A DNA stretch of 64,000 bases from Streptomyces sp. NBC_01549 (GTDB taxonomy: Bacteria > Actinomycetota > Actinomycetes > Streptomycetales > Streptomycetaceae): positions 2,878,501 to 2,942,500 of the forward strand of contig NZ_JAPEPW010000001.1 in assembly GCF_026339955.1 (NCBI RefSeq), read 5' to 3'. A model generated the notes under the pieces. The model was not told where the DNA came from and did not search any database. It was given only the letters and a program-made list of their open reading frames with translations. Positions 1 through 7,981 of this stretch are shown here, one piece after another (the stretch's first letter is position 1; every line of letters starts with the position of its first letter). Made by a program: the position numbers and the translations under genes.

Positions 1-765
1 GGGCCACCCGCAGCCGACGATGAAAGCGTCACGGGTGGTGCGGGTGGTGCGGGTGGGGAAGAAGACCCGGCCGAAGGCGAAGCCGAGGCCGGAACGACCG
101 GCACCCCCGCCACCCCCCTCACCCAGGTCAAGACCCACGCCCCCGACCTCGCCACCGCCTACGAACAAGCAGGAACGGCCCTCGCGAAGAGGGACCTCAC
201 CGGCACCCGGGCCAAGGTCTACCTCGTCCTCGACCGCTCCGCGTCCATGCGCCCGTACTACAAGGACGGCTCCGCCCAGGCCCTCGGCGAGCAGGCCCTC
301 GCTCTCGCCGCCCACCTCGACCCCGAGGCCAAGGTCCAGGTCGTCTTCTTCTCCACCGAACTGGACGGCACTGGCGAGCTCACCCTCCCCGAGCACGAGA
401 ACAAGATCGACGACCTCCACGCCGGCCTCGGCCGCATGGGCCGTACGAGCTACCACATCGCGGTCGAGGAAGTCGTCACGCACCACCAGAAGTCCGGCAC
501 CACGGACCCGGCCCTGGTGATCTTCCAGACGGACGGCGCCCCGGACGCCAAGACCCCCGCCACCCAGTCCCTCACGGACGCGGCCAAGGACCACCCCACG
601 GTGTTCTTCTCGTTCGTCGCGTTCGGTGAGCACGACAACAAGGCCTTCGACTACCTCCGCAAGCTGAAGACCGACAACACGGCCTTCTTCCACGCGGGCC
701 CGACCCCGCGCGAGCTGACCGACGCGGAGGTCTACGAGGGCGTACTGGAGAACTGGCGCCCGTAA
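1..765 (+). CDS. vWA domain protein (TerF-like), 5' end outside window
   Basis: The reading frame is open from base 1, so only the C-terminal 254 residues are seen. An acidic Gly/Glu/Ala-rich linker (about the first 35 residues) precedes a complete von Willebrand factor A fold. The metal-ion-dependent adhesion site appears as DRSAS (DxSxS), followed by SYHIAVEEV and a later FQTDGAPD segment holding the expected Thr/Asp ligands. In the family, vWA domains of this bacterial type bind Mg2+ and mediate protein contacts, and many sit at the C-terminus of tellurium-resistance TerD/TerF-like proteins. The upstream domain lies outside the window, so that sub-assignment is an inference. A strong hairpin follows the stop codon. 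Confidence 0.85.
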   Translation, partial: GPPAADDESVTGGAGGAGGEEDPAEGEAEAGTTGTPATPLTQVKTHAPDLATAYEQAGTALAKRDLTGTRAKVYLVLDRSASMRPYYKDGSAQALGEQALALAAHLDPEAKVQVVFFSTELDGTGELTLPEHENKIDDLHAGLGRMGRTSYHIAVEEVVTHHQKSGTTDPALVIFQTDGAPDAKTPATQSLTDAAKDHPTVFFSFVAFGEHDNKAFDYLRKLKTDNTAFFHAGPTPRELTDAEVYEGVLENWRP

Positions 766-804
766 GACCCGTAAGACTCCGTAGGCCCAACAGGAACCAC
801 ACGC

Positions 805-847
805 GGCCGCCCGTTTCCCACCCCTTGAAAAGGGGAAGCGGGCGGCC
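805..847 (+). terminator. Rho-independent-type hairpin after the vWA gene
   Basis: Nine-base arms GGCCGCCCG (805-813) and CGGGCGGCC (839-847) enclose a second inner stem around GAAA. The hairpin lies 40 bases after the vWA stop and about 100 bases before metG, separating the two units. Confidence 0.75.
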
Positions 848-946
848 CACCCATGTCGGCTACGATTTCAAGGTTCGTAAGACGACAGGCGGTACGACCT
901 GAACCGCCGCCCGTCACCCCACGTAGCGACTTGGGAGCAGCCCGCG

Positions 947-2671
947 ATGGCTCGACACCTCATCACCAGCGCCCTTCCGTACATCAACGGGATCAAGCAC
1001 CTGGGCAACATGGTGGGGTCCATGCTCCCGGCGGACGTGTACTCCCGGTACCTCCGCCAGCGCGGCCACGACGTCCTCTACATCTGCGCGACGGACGAGC
1101 ACGGCACCCCGGCCGAGCTGGCGGCGAAGGAGCAGGGCCTGCCGGTCGACGAGTTCTGCGCACAGGCGCACGACGCGCAGAAGGCGGTGTACGACGGCTT
1201 CGAGCTGGCCTTCGACTACTTCGGCCGCAGCTCCAGCCCGCAGAACCGCGAGATCACCCAGCACTTCGCGCGCCGTCTGAACGAGAACGGATTCATCGAG
1301 GAGCGCGCGATCCGCCAGGTGTACTCCCCGGCGGACGGCCGCTTCCTCCCGGACCGTTACGTGGAGGGCACCTGCCCCCACTGCGGCTACGACAAGGCCC
1401 GCGGCGACCAGTGCGAGAACTGCACCCGCGTCCTGGACCCGACCGACCTGATCAACCCGCGCAGCGCGATCTCCGGCTCGACGGACCTGGAGGTCCGCGA
1501 GACGAAGCACCTCTTCCTCCTCCAGTCGAAGCTGCAGAGCGAGGTCTCGGAGTGGGTGGCGCGCCACGAGCACGAGTGGCCGCAGCTCGCCTCCTCCATC
1601 GCCCGCAAGTGGCTGACCGAGGGCCTGCACGACCGGGCGATCACCCGTGACCTGGACTGGGGCGTCCCGGTCCCGGCCGACACCTGGCCGGAGCTGGCGG
1701 CGGACGGCAAGGTCTTCTACGTCTGGTTCGACGCGCCGATCGAGTACATCGGCGCGACGAAGGAGTGGGCGGACCAGGACCCGGAGAACCGCGACTGGAA
1801 GTCCTGGTGGTACGAGGCGGACTCCGGCGAGAACCCCGTCCGCTACACCGAGTTCATGGCCAAGGACAACGTCCCCTTCCACACCGTCATGTTCCCGGCC
1901 ACCGAGCTGGGCGTGCGCGAGCCGTGGAAGAAGGTCGACTACGTCAAGGCCTTCAACTGGCTGACGTACTACGGCGGGAAGTTCTCCACGTCCCAGAAGC
2001 GCGGTGTCTTCACCGACCACGCGCTGGACATCCTGCCCGCGGACTACTGGCGCTACTTCCTGATCGCCAACGCCCCCGAGTCGGACGACTCGTCCTTCAC
2101 CTGGGAGCACTTCACCGCCACGGTGAACAAGGATCTGGCCGACACCCTCGGCAACTTCGTCAACCGCGTCCTGTCCTTCTCCAAGAAGCGCTTCGGCGAG
2201 GAGGTCCCGGCGGGCACCGTGGCGGGCGAGGCGGAGGCGAAGCTCGGCGAGGAGATCGCGGGCCTGCTGGCCGAGTACGAGACCCAGATGGAGGCCCTCC
2301 AGTTCCGCAAGGCCGCGGCGGCGCTGCGCACCCTGTGGTCGGCGGGCAACTCCTACCTGGAGGAGAAGGCCCCCTGGCTGGAGATCAAAACCGACCCCGA
2401 CGGCGCGGCCCTGACCCTGCGCACGGCGATGAACCTGATCCATCTCTACTCGGTGGTCTCGGAGCCCTTCATCCCCGCGTCCTCCCGCGCGATGCGCTCG
2501 GCGTTCGCGCTGACGGACGACACGGCGGTGTGGGTATCGGCGGACGAGGCGAGGTCCCTGTCCGCCGTCCCCGCGGGCACCCCCTTCACCGTTCCCCCGG
2601 TCCTCTTCGCCAAGATCACGGACGAGGACCTGGAGTCGTACAAGGAGCGCTTCGGCGGCGCGCCGGAGTAG
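947..2671 (+). CDS. metG: Methionyl-tRNA synthetase
   Basis: The 574-residue class I synthetase charges tRNA-Met in the cytoplasm. The HIGH-type signature is read as [11 protein letters not shown] (about residues 11-21). A zinc knuckle with two CxxC pairs (CPHC, CENC) lies near residues 143-159, and the KMSKS-type loop is KFSTSQKRG near residue 345. The C-terminal half is the helical anticodon-binding domain. The length fits the short monomeric actinobacterial form without the C-terminal dimerisation domain. The ATG at 947 follows a GGGAG ribosome site. The gene is monocistronic between two hairpins. The downstream hairpin appears to carry an inserted miniature element. Confidence 0.97.
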   Translation: MARHLITSALPYINGIKHLGNMVGSMLPADVYSRYLRQRGHDVLYICATDEHGTPAELAAKEQGLPVDEFCAQAHDAQKAVYDGFELAFDYFGRSSSPQNREITQHFARRLNENGFIEERAIRQVYSPADGRFLPDRYVEGTCPHCGYDKARGDQCENCTRVLDPTDLINPRSAISGSTDLEVRETKHLFLLQSKLQSEVSEWVARHEHEWPQLASSIARKWLTEGLHDRAITRDLDWGVPVPADTWPELAADGKVFYVWFDAPIEYIGATKEWADQDPENRDWKSWWYEADSGENPVRYTEFMAKDNVPFHTVMFPATELGVREPWKKVDYVKAFNWLTYYGGKFSTSQKRGVFTDHALDILPADYWRYFLIANAPESDDSSFTWEHFTATVNKDLADTLGNFVNRVLSFSKKRFGEEVPAGTVAGEAEAKLGEEIAGLLAEYETQMEALQFRKAAAALRTLWSAGNSYLEEKAPWLEIKTDPDGAALTLRTAMNLIHLYSVVSEPFIPASSRAMRSAFALTDDTAVWVSADEARSLSAVPAGTPFTVPPVLFAKITDEDLESYKERFGGAPE

Positions 2672-2683
2672 TGACGGCACAGG

Positions 2684-2855
2684 GAGGGGCCCGGCACCGA
2701 AGCGGATGCTGTTGGCGAATGCGTAGGACGACATAACTGTCCTGAGAGTCTCAGCGCCACGCCATGGATTACGGCGTGGCGCTGAGACTCAACGGCCAAT
2801 TGCCAGACCCCCGGATGGATTCGCCAACAGGATCCGAAGCGGTGCCGGGCCCCTC
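2684..2855 (+). terminator. metG terminator interrupted by a nested palindrome
   Basis: Outer 16-base arms (2684-2699 and 2840-2855) are exact complements, continued inward by CGGAT/ATCCG and by 12-base arms CTGTTGGCGAAT (2709-2720) and ATTCGCCAACAG (2819-2830). Inside lies an independent 18-base stem (2746-2763 with 2773-2790) around a 9-base loop. Removing 2708-2829 and one copy of GGAT restores a simple symmetric terminator centred on CGGATCCG. Confidence 0.7.
2708..2829. mobile_element. Possible MITE-like insertion in the metG terminator
   Basis: A 122-base non-coding segment is bounded by near-perfect 12-base inverted ends and by the 4-base direct repeat GGAT (2704-2707 and 2830-2833). 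Its interior is mostly one strong 18-base hairpin. No reading frame of interest is present. The size, inverted ends and direct repeat are those of a miniature inverted-repeat element. No parent transposase with these ends is visible in the window. The assignment is an inference from structure. Confidence 0.45.
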
Positions 2856-2938
2856 TCTTTTCCCGCCGTCCGTCTCACCCTTCGGCCGGAAACCGACCCC
2901 GCTGGTGACATGCTCTTGACCACCCGTATGGTTTCGCC

Positions 2939-3415
2939 ATGGCAGTCCCTCCGGTCATCCCGATCGCCTACGAGCCGAAGTCCCGCACCGAGAGCATCGG
3001 TCGCTACGCGGACGGCCAGTTCCTGGCGTCGATCACCTATGCCTTCCCCGAGGGTTACCGTCCCGACGACGGCTGGGAGCAGCACAAACGTCTCTACACG
3101 GTGCTGCACACCTTCGACGCCCAGGGCCGCTACCGCGACTCGGAGATCTGGTGCGCGGGCACCTGGGCCGAACAGCAACTGGCGCCGGACGGACCGGACT
3201 CGGTCCTCTCCCGGGCCAGGGCTCACCTGGCGAAACTCCTGCGGAGCCTGCCGCGCCGCTCGTATACGAACATCGCGATCCGTCCCTTCCAACGCACCGT
3301 CGACGGCGTGCTGTTCGGCCTGGTGATCAGGGAGGACGAGGAGGAGACCTGGGCCGAGCTCTACCCGGACCGCCTCGCGTTCGCCGAGCCGTGGAACGGC
3401 CGGTACGACACCTGA
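2939..3415 (+). CDS. Conserved hypothetical protein, 158 aa
   Basis: A 158-residue soluble protein without a signal peptide, membrane segment or motif that I can name. It is rich in aromatic and charged residues (for example DDGWEQHKRLYTVLHTFD and EIWCAGTWAEQQ), giving an alternating beta-strand pattern. The ATG at 2939 is close to the start of the coding-like sequence. The gene stands alone between the modified metG terminator and a bidirectional hairpin. Codon use is typical of the genome, so it is probably a real native gene of unknown function. Confidence 0.7.
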   Translation: MAVPPVIPIAYEPKSRTESIGRYADGQFLASITYAFPEGYRPDDGWEQHKRLYTVLHTFDAQGRYRDSEIWCAGTWAEQQLAPDGPDSVLSRARAHLAKLLRSLPRRSYTNIAIRPFQRTVDGVLFGLVIREDEEETWAELYPDRLAFAEPWNGRYDT

Positions 3416-3439
3416 GACGCGCGAGCGCATCCGAGGATA

Positions 3440-3471
3440 GGGCGCCCGGGGCTTCGCTGCCCCGGGCGCCC
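3440..3471. terminator. Perfect 12-bp hairpin between convergent genes
   Basis: GGGCGCCCGGGG (3440-3451) pairs exactly with CCCCGGGCGCCC (3460-3471) around an 8-base loop. It lies between the stop of the plus-strand 158-aa gene and the stop of a small minus-strand gene, so it probably serves both. Confidence 0.8.
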
Positions 3472-3487
3472 TTGCCGTATCCCGGAC

Positions 3488-3607
3488 CTACTTGGTCAGG
3501 ACGGCACCGGACATGACGGCGCCGAGGCCCGCGGCCGTGACGGCGGCGGCGGAGACGATGACGGCGCGACGCTTGCGGAGGGACCTGCGGTGCGAGGGAG
3601 ATGCCAC
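3488..3607 (-). CDS. Small basic/hydrophobic protein, 39 aa
   Basis: A GTG codon at 3607, preceded at the right distance by AAGGA (3615-3619), opens a 39-codon frame. It encodes a basic N-terminus (SHRRSLRKRRAVI) and a short Ala/Val/Gly-rich hydrophobic stretch, ending in a TAG that faces a bidirectional terminator. The good ribosome site and the terminator arrangement argue that this is expressed. A single weak membrane segment or signal-like peptide is the likely nature. No family is recognised and the function is unknown. Confidence 0.5.
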   Translation of the reverse strand: MASPSHRRSLRKRRAVIVSAAAVTAAGLGAVMSGAVLTK

Positions 3608-3789
3608 GGATGAGTCCTTACGTGGTGGTGGAGCACGTGTCGTGGTGCGCGAAGCTCCGCTGAACGGTGCTTCTGACTCATCAGTGGCCGCGACGACCGA
3701 AAAGGTCGCCGTCCTGAGAAACCTCCACCGTGGCTCGGTCGATCCCCCAGACTTGCCCTTGTTTCCCCAGTGCCGAAGGGACCGCGAGC

Positions 3790-4353
3790 ATGGCGAACAG
3801 CGCACTCCTCGTGATGGACGTCCAACGGGACATCGTGGCCATCGCCGACGACGGCTCCGGATATCTGCCGCGCCTGCGCAGGGCGATCGACGGTGCCCGC
3901 GCGGCGGGCATCCCCGTGATCTACGTGGTCATCGCGTTACGGCCGGACGACCCGGAAGTCAGCCCCCGCAACAGGGTGATCACGAACGCCGTGCGGGCCG
4001 GCCTGTTCACCGAGGGCGCCCCCGGCACCGAGATCCATCACGACATCGCGCCCCGGCAGGGCGACGTCGTGGTCACCAAGAGACGAGGGAGCGCCTTCTC
4101 GGGCAGCGACTTCGACCTGGTCCTCAGGGCTCGTGACATCGACAGCCTCGTTGTCACCGGTATCGCCACCAGCGGCGTGGTGCTGTCCACCCTGTGCCAC
4201 GCCATCGACCTGGACTTCGGCCTCACCGTCCTGACGGACGCCTGCCTCGACACCGACCCCGAGGTACACCGACTCCTCACCGAGAAGCTGTTCCCGCAAT
4301 GGGCGGATGCCGTCACCGTCGAGGACTGGCTCAAATCCCTCACACCGCAATAG
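3790..4353 (+). CDS. Isochorismatase-family hydrolase lacking the catalytic Cys
   Basis: The 187-residue protein has the isochorismatase/cysteine-hydrolase fold: the N-terminal ALLVMDVQ strand with the catalytic Asp, a central VVTKRRGSAF segment with the conserved Lys, and the nucleophile-loop segment LVVTGIATSGVVLST. In nicotinamidase-type enzymes the loop carries Cys after the TGxAT motif. Here Val occupies that position, so nucleophilic amidase chemistry is not expected. True isochorismatases also lack Cys, so a non-thiol hydrolase is possible. The ATG at 3790 follows GAAGGGA. A more distal in-frame start 20 codons upstream is less likely. It converges with the DUF397 gene 7 bases downstream. 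Confidence 0.8.
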   Translation: MANSALLVMDVQRDIVAIADDGSGYLPRLRRAIDGARAAGIPVIYVVIALRPDDPEVSPRNRVITNAVRAGLFTEGAPGTEIHHDIAPRQGDVVVTKRRGSAFSGSDFDLVLRARDIDSLVVTGIATSGVVLSTLCHAIDLDFGLTVLTDACLDTDPEVHRLLTEKLFPQWADAVTVEDWLKSLTPQ

Positions 4354-4360
4354 CGGTGGT

Positions 4361-4540
4361 TCAGGGACGCTCCGCACGGATCCGCCGAAGCAGCGCGACG
4401 AGGCCGACGGGAGAGAGGGGGAGTATTCGGTCAGGCTCGTCGCTTTCACGGAGCAGCAACGTGCCGTCGCGGTGGGCGAGTTCGACGCATTCGTTACCTG
4501 CCGCGCCACCGGAGAAGGACGACTTCTGCCACTGGATCAC
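4361..4540 (-). CDS. DUF397 protein, partner of the HTH regulator
   Basis: A 59-codon frame starting with GTG at 4540 encodes the characteristic DUF397 pattern: IQWQKSSFSGG at the N-terminus, then NECVELAHRDG, then LLLRESDEP and a C-terminal FRALLRRIR-like helix. It begins two bases after the stop of the helix-turn-helix gene, so the two are translationally coupled. In Streptomyces, such HTH-DUF397 pairs (BldB/WhiJ-type modules) are regulator and small partner, often beside an HATPase gene, as here. The frame is shorter than usual gene-calling limits but clearly real. Confidence 0.85.
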   Translation of the reverse strand: MIQWQKSSFSGGAAGNECVELAHRDGTLLLRESDEPDRILPLSPVGLVALLRRIRAERP

Positions 4541-4542
4541 GC

Positions 4543-5388
4543 CTACAACTCCTTCGACAGACGGTGGATGAAGTCCCGCGACTGCTTGGTGTCGAGAGAC
4601 GCCGACTCCACCTTACGGAAGAGTGTTCGCATGGCGCCGAGTTGAGCAGAGGCGTCCACGAACGCCGAGCCGTAGGGCGTATCTCTCTGCACTGTGTCCA
4701 GGGCGGCCACACGACCACCGACATAGACCAACGACGAGCTGGCTCCGGCGAATCCATCGACCTCGAAGGGGATCACCCGTAGGGCGACGTTCGGCCGCTC
4801 CGACTGACGCAGCAACTCGCCAAGTTGCGCCAGGGCCGTCGCCCGGTCGGCGACTCGGGTACGCAGTACGGACTCGTGCAGGACCGCCTCGTACGGAACG
4901 TCCTCTCTTGCCAGCAGCTGCTGGCGGCGCATGCGGTACGCGACCCACAGCTCCAGCTCACTGTCAGGAAGTGGCGGAATCCAGTAGCCGAACACCGCCC
5001 GCGCGTATTCCTCGGTCTGGAGCAGCCCTGGCACATGAGCGGTCGCAATGACCTGAATGAAACGTGCGTGGTGTTCCAGCTCCGCCAGGTCCAGGAACTC
5101 GGACGGCAGTACGTCCCGGTACTCCTCCCACCACCCCCGCGTGCGATCCGTTGCCATCTCCGCCAGTGCGTCGACCAACTCGGCGTTCCCACAGGCGTAC
5201 TGAGCCGCGATCCTCCGGAGCCGAACCTCGCTGACCCCGGCGACGCCTGATTCGATCTGGCTCATCGTCACCGAGATCGTGCCCAGCACCCGAGCTGCCT
5301 CGCGCGCCGTCAGCCCCGCCGCCTCACGCAGTTTCCGCAGCTCACGCCCCAACCGCTCCTGGCGAACCGTTGGTTGCTTACGTGGCAC
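4543..5388 (-). CDS. XRE helix-turn-helix regulator with DUF5753 domain
   Basis: The 281-residue protein has an N-terminal XRE-type helix-turn-helix (about residues 10-70, with AGLTAREAARVLGTISVTMS) and a long C-terminal DUF5753 region. That region holds the usual conserved pieces: WWEEY, FLDLAELEHHA, VPGLLQTEEYARA, RMRRQQLL and RVIPFEVDG. It belongs to the abundant Streptomyces WhiJ-like regulator class. The gene is followed within 2 bases by DUF397. It is divergent from a HATPase gene across a region containing a 12-bp palindrome that is a plausible binding site. Confidence 0.9.
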   Translation of the reverse strand: MPRKQPTVRQERLGRELRKLREAAGLTAREAARVLGTISVTMSQIESGVAGVSEVRLRRIAAQYACGNAELVDALAEMATDRTRGWWEEYRDVLPSEFLDLAELEHHARFIQVIATAHVPGLLQTEEYARAVFGYWIPPLPDSELELWVAYRMRRQQLLAREDVPYEAVLHESVLRTRVADRATALAQLGELLRQSERPNVALRVIPFEVDGFAGASSSLVYVGGRVAALDTVQRDTPYGSAFVDASAQLGAMRTLFRKVESASLDTKQSRDFIHRLSKEL

Positions 5389-5446
5389 CCATACCTCCCC
5401 TGATCACCACATCGAGTGACCAGGGTACGACAACGGGGTGCGGCGA

Positions 5447-5458
5447 ACTAAATTTAGT
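5447..5458. promoter_or_regulatory. 12-bp AT palindrome ACTAAATTTAGT, candidate operator
   Basis: A perfect palindrome, strikingly AT-rich for this genome, lies in the 215-base gap between the HTH/DUF397 operon and the divergent HATPase gene. Position and symmetry fit an autoregulatory operator for the HTH protein. Binding is not shown. Confidence 0.5.
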
Positions 5459-5603
5459 ATCTACTCTCAGTGACGCGACGCACACCCTGCGGAACCCCGG
5501 GGCACCGGAAGCGCACCGCACCGTCATGCCACGACGGCCGCGACATGCCACCGCCCGACCACCGCAGCGGCCCCCAACCCCCGCTCCACCCCAGGAGTCA
5601 CGG

Positions 5604-6054
5604 ATGCCCGACACCCAAACAGCCACCACCCCATCGGAATACACCCTCTACATCCCCAACGACCCCCGAGCCGTCCCGATCTGTCGCCGTACCGTCCGCC
5701 TGATCCTCGCCACCCACGGCCTCCCCCACTTCACGGAAGCCGCCGAACTGCTGGCGACGGAGCTGGTCACCAACGCCGTACAGCACACGAAGGGCCCCGC
5801 CGCCCTACGCCTCCGCGCGGAGAACGGCACCCTCCGCATCGGCGTCTGGGACGCGGACCCCACCCCACCCCACCCCACCCCACCCCACCCCACCCCACCC
5901 GACCGGGCACCCCGCCCCGGAGGCCGAAACGGGCCGCGGCCTAGCCCCCGTCCACAGCTGTGCAAACACCTGGGGATGGGTTCATCAACGGGACGTCAGA
6001 AACATCATCGGCACCGGCAAGTACATCTGGTGCGAACTGACCGCCGCGGCGTGA
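5604..6054 (+). pseudogene. RsbW-like HATPase gene, frame-broken at (ACCCC)n
   Basis: From ATG 5604 (ribosome site CAGGAG) the frame encodes the N-terminal half of a GHKL/anti-sigma ATPase, including the N-box region AAELLATELVTNAVQHT and a VWDAD strand. Eight ACCCC units at 5857-5900 follow. Beyond them the family's C-terminal part, with GRGLAPVHSCANTWGW and a KYIWCELT ending at TGA 6052-6054, is read only in the +1 frame. As given, the ribosome would run out of frame to 6308, giving a 234-residue product without the G2 box. Adding one repeat unit or removing two would restore the frame. This is either slippage-based inactivation (possibly reversible) or a sequencing error in the repeat. Confidence 0.75.
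5857..5900 (+). repeat. Pentanucleotide microsatellite (ACCCC)8 plus ACCC
   Basis: Eight exact ACCCC units and one partial unit lie inside the HATPase coding region, between the VWDAD strand and the GRGL box. Each unit changes the reading frame because five is not a multiple of three. Confidence 0.95.
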
Positions 6055-6133
6055 ACGTTTCGTCGACCCCCGAAAGAGTGATCCCCTCACATCGGCCAAA
6101 CACCCGGCCCAAGATCCCTCTAGGTTCCGCCAC

Positions 6134-7090
6134 ATGGTCACATCAACCCACGAGGTCTCGCACCGGATCTTCGCCAAGCACCCAGAGGCCCTCGCGCCCG
6201 TCTACGAGGCGCTCGGTGTCCCGCCGCCTACGAAGTCGGACATCAGGGAAATCACGCCCGACGCGACGGAGATCCGGCCGCTGGAACGCCGGGTGGACAC
6301 CGTGCTGAAGGTCGAGCCGCCCGAGGGGGAGCACTATCTGCTCGCCATCGAGGCCCAGACCAAACGGGCCCCGGACAAGGCGACGAACTGGGCGTATTAC
6401 GTCGCCTATCTGCGCGCGACGTACGACCTCCCGGTACTGCTCGTTGTCGTCTGCCGGGACCGCCACACCGCAGACTGGGCGGTCGGCCCCTTCGAGTGCG
6501 GCGTGGGCCCTTGGACGACCCAGGTCACGCGCCCGTTCGTACTCGGGCCCCGGACCGTTCCGGAAATCACGGACCCGTCGACCGCGGCCCGGCGGCCGGG
6601 GCTGGCGGTGCTCTCGGCCATCGTTCATAGCGACAGCAGGAGAGGCGGCGCCATACTGGACACCGTGGCCGACGGATGGCGGTCGTTCGACAAGGACACT
6701 CTGGCGTACTGGTTCGAAACGATGGAAATCGCCCTGACGAACACCCCAGCCAGGGCGAAGTGGAGGGAGCTGCAAATGGCGGTCGGCACTTACTACCCGG
6801 GCCAGGGAACCCTCATCGAGGAGAAGTACCTGGAAGGCAAGGCCGAAGGCGAGGCCAAGGGCGAAGTCAAGGGCGAGGCCAAGGACCGTGCCACCCTTAT
6901 CCTGCGCGTGCTGGAGAAGCACGCTGTCGGTATCCCTGAGGACATCCAAAAGCGCATCACCTCATGCACCGACCTCGACACCCTCATGCTCTGGTTCGAC
7001 CGGTCCCTGACCGCCACCACGGCCGAGGACCTGTTCGCCGAAAACGAAGACGGCCGGGCTGAAGGCAACCAGAACCAGACCTCCGCCTGA
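6134..7090 (+). CDS. Rpn-like PD-(D/E)XK nuclease-fold protein
   Basis: The 318-residue protein matches the Rpn/transposase-like nuclease pattern found in many copies in Streptomyces. VDTVLKVEP carries the acidic residue of the PD motif, and YLLAIEAQTKR carries the (D/E)xQ/K core. A Lys/Glu/Gly-rich heptad-like stretch (about residues 235-255, with repeated GEAKGE units) is followed by an alpha-helical C-terminus. Rpn proteins in E. coli are DNA endonucleases that promote RecA-independent recombination. Activity here is an inference from the fold. The start overlaps only the aberrant extension of the broken HATPase frame. Confidence 0.7.
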   Translation: MVTSTHEVSHRIFAKHPEALAPVYEALGVPPPTKSDIREITPDATEIRPLERRVDTVLKVEPPEGEHYLLAIEAQTKRAPDKATNWAYYVAYLRATYDLPVLLVVVCRDRHTADWAVGPFECGVGPWTTQVTRPFVLGPRTVPEITDPSTAARRPGLAVLSAIVHSDSRRGGAILDTVADGWRSFDKDTLAYWFETMEIALTNTPARAKWRELQMAVGTYYPGQGTLIEEKYLEGKAEGEAKGEVKGEAKDRATLILRVLEKHAVGIPEDIQKRITSCTDLDTLMLWFDRSLTATTAEDLFAENEDGRAEGNQNQTSA

Positions 7091-7093
7091 CCA

Positions 7094-7774
7094 TCAAGAG
7101 CGCCCCCCGAAGTCCCCCAAGCCTCCCAACCCGCCGAATCCCCCGGATCCGCCCGTCGGGCCACCCCCGTGCGGGTGGCGGAGGCCGTCGAGGAGGGCGT
7201 CGGCCAGGATCACCCCGCCGGCTCCGGCCGCGCCGGCGACGAGGGCCGTCTTCCACCAGGGGGAGCTGTACCAACCGCCCGGTATCCGTCGGCCGTCCAC
7301 GACCCCGCCGGGGTAGTAGTACGGCGTCGCGTCACCGGGGCGGGGCGAGGCCGCGTAGGTCCTGCCGTCGATCGTGACGTGGCCGTCCCGGGCGGTGACC
7401 GAGCCCGTGCCCAGGTCGGGGAGGGCGGGGCCGGGGTCGAGGCCCAGCGACGTACGGGCGGCGCGGACGTAGTGGAGGCCCTCCAGGGCCGTCTGTGAAG
7501 CCATCGCGTACTGCGCGCCGGAGCGAGCCGTGGCCAACTGACCCTGCGCGGCCCGGTGGCGCTCGGCGGCGTCGGTCAGCGCCTGCGCCGCCGTCGCCTC
7601 GCCCCCCGCGTCGAGCGTCGACAGGCTTCCGCCGAGCCGCTCCACCCAGCGGTGGGCCTCCGCCTCCGCGTCCAGGTCGGACACCGCGCCGTACGGCTGC
7701 GACAACCGTCGCTGGTAGGCGACCGCGGCCACCGCTCCGACGATCAGCAACAGTGCGACCAGTACGACTCCCAT
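7094..7774 (-). CDS. Membrane-anchored hypothetical protein, 226 aa
   Basis: An N-terminal membrane helix (VLVALLLIVGAVAAVAY, residues about 4-20) is followed by a helical region rich in Ala, Glu and Arg (residues about 30-110), where ATAAQALTDAAERHRAAQ suggests a coiled coil. A Pro/Tyr-rich segment (YYYPGGVVDGRRIPGGWYSSPWW), a second hydrophobic Ala/Gly stretch and a Gly-Phe-rich tail ending in FGGRS follow. The layout resembles DUF1542-type Streptomyces proteins. It converges with the Rpn-like gene, with 3 bases between the stops. The molecular role is unknown. Confidence 0.7.
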   Translation of the reverse strand: MGVVLVALLLIVGAVAAVAYQRRLSQPYGAVSDLDAEAEAHRWVERLGGSLSTLDAGGEATAAQALTDAAERHRAAQGQLATARSGAQYAMASQTALEGLHYVRAARTSLGLDPGPALPDLGTGSVTARDGHVTIDGRTYAASPRPGDATPYYYPGGVVDGRRIPGGWYSSPWWKTALVAGAAGAGGVILADALLDGLRHPHGGGPTGGSGGFGGLGGLGDFGGRS

Positions 7775-7931
7775 GGCTTCCTCCGGCGCTTGCGATGTCC
7801 CGGTACGGCGCGAGGTGACCTCACCCGCCTCCCCACATCACACGCCCCGCCACTGTGCACCCCCGCCGAACCGCCTGTGCGTCCACGGTGAACCTCCCCG
7901 GACGCCGGGCCCCGGCGCCCGTACAGCCCAG

Positions 7932-7962
7932 AGGGCCCGGAACCAGTGGAGTTCCGGGCCCT
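7932..7962 (-). terminator. Hairpin after the intradiol dioxygenase gene
   Basis: AGGGCCCGGAAC (7932-7943) pairs exactly with GTTCCGGGCCCT (7951-7962), 20 bases beyond the stop codon of the minus-strand dioxygenase gene. Confidence 0.8.
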
Positions 7963-7981
7963 GGTCGAGCGAGCTGGTGGG

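Noticed and set aside
780..946. T-box or other tRNA-sensing leader before metG
   Set aside because: The gap is explained by the upstream gene's terminator, and no specifier-loop or T-box sequence is visible.
914..2734. Minus-strand open frame of 606 codons opposite metG
   Set aside because: Antisense shadow of metG with no recognisable domains and no independent signals.
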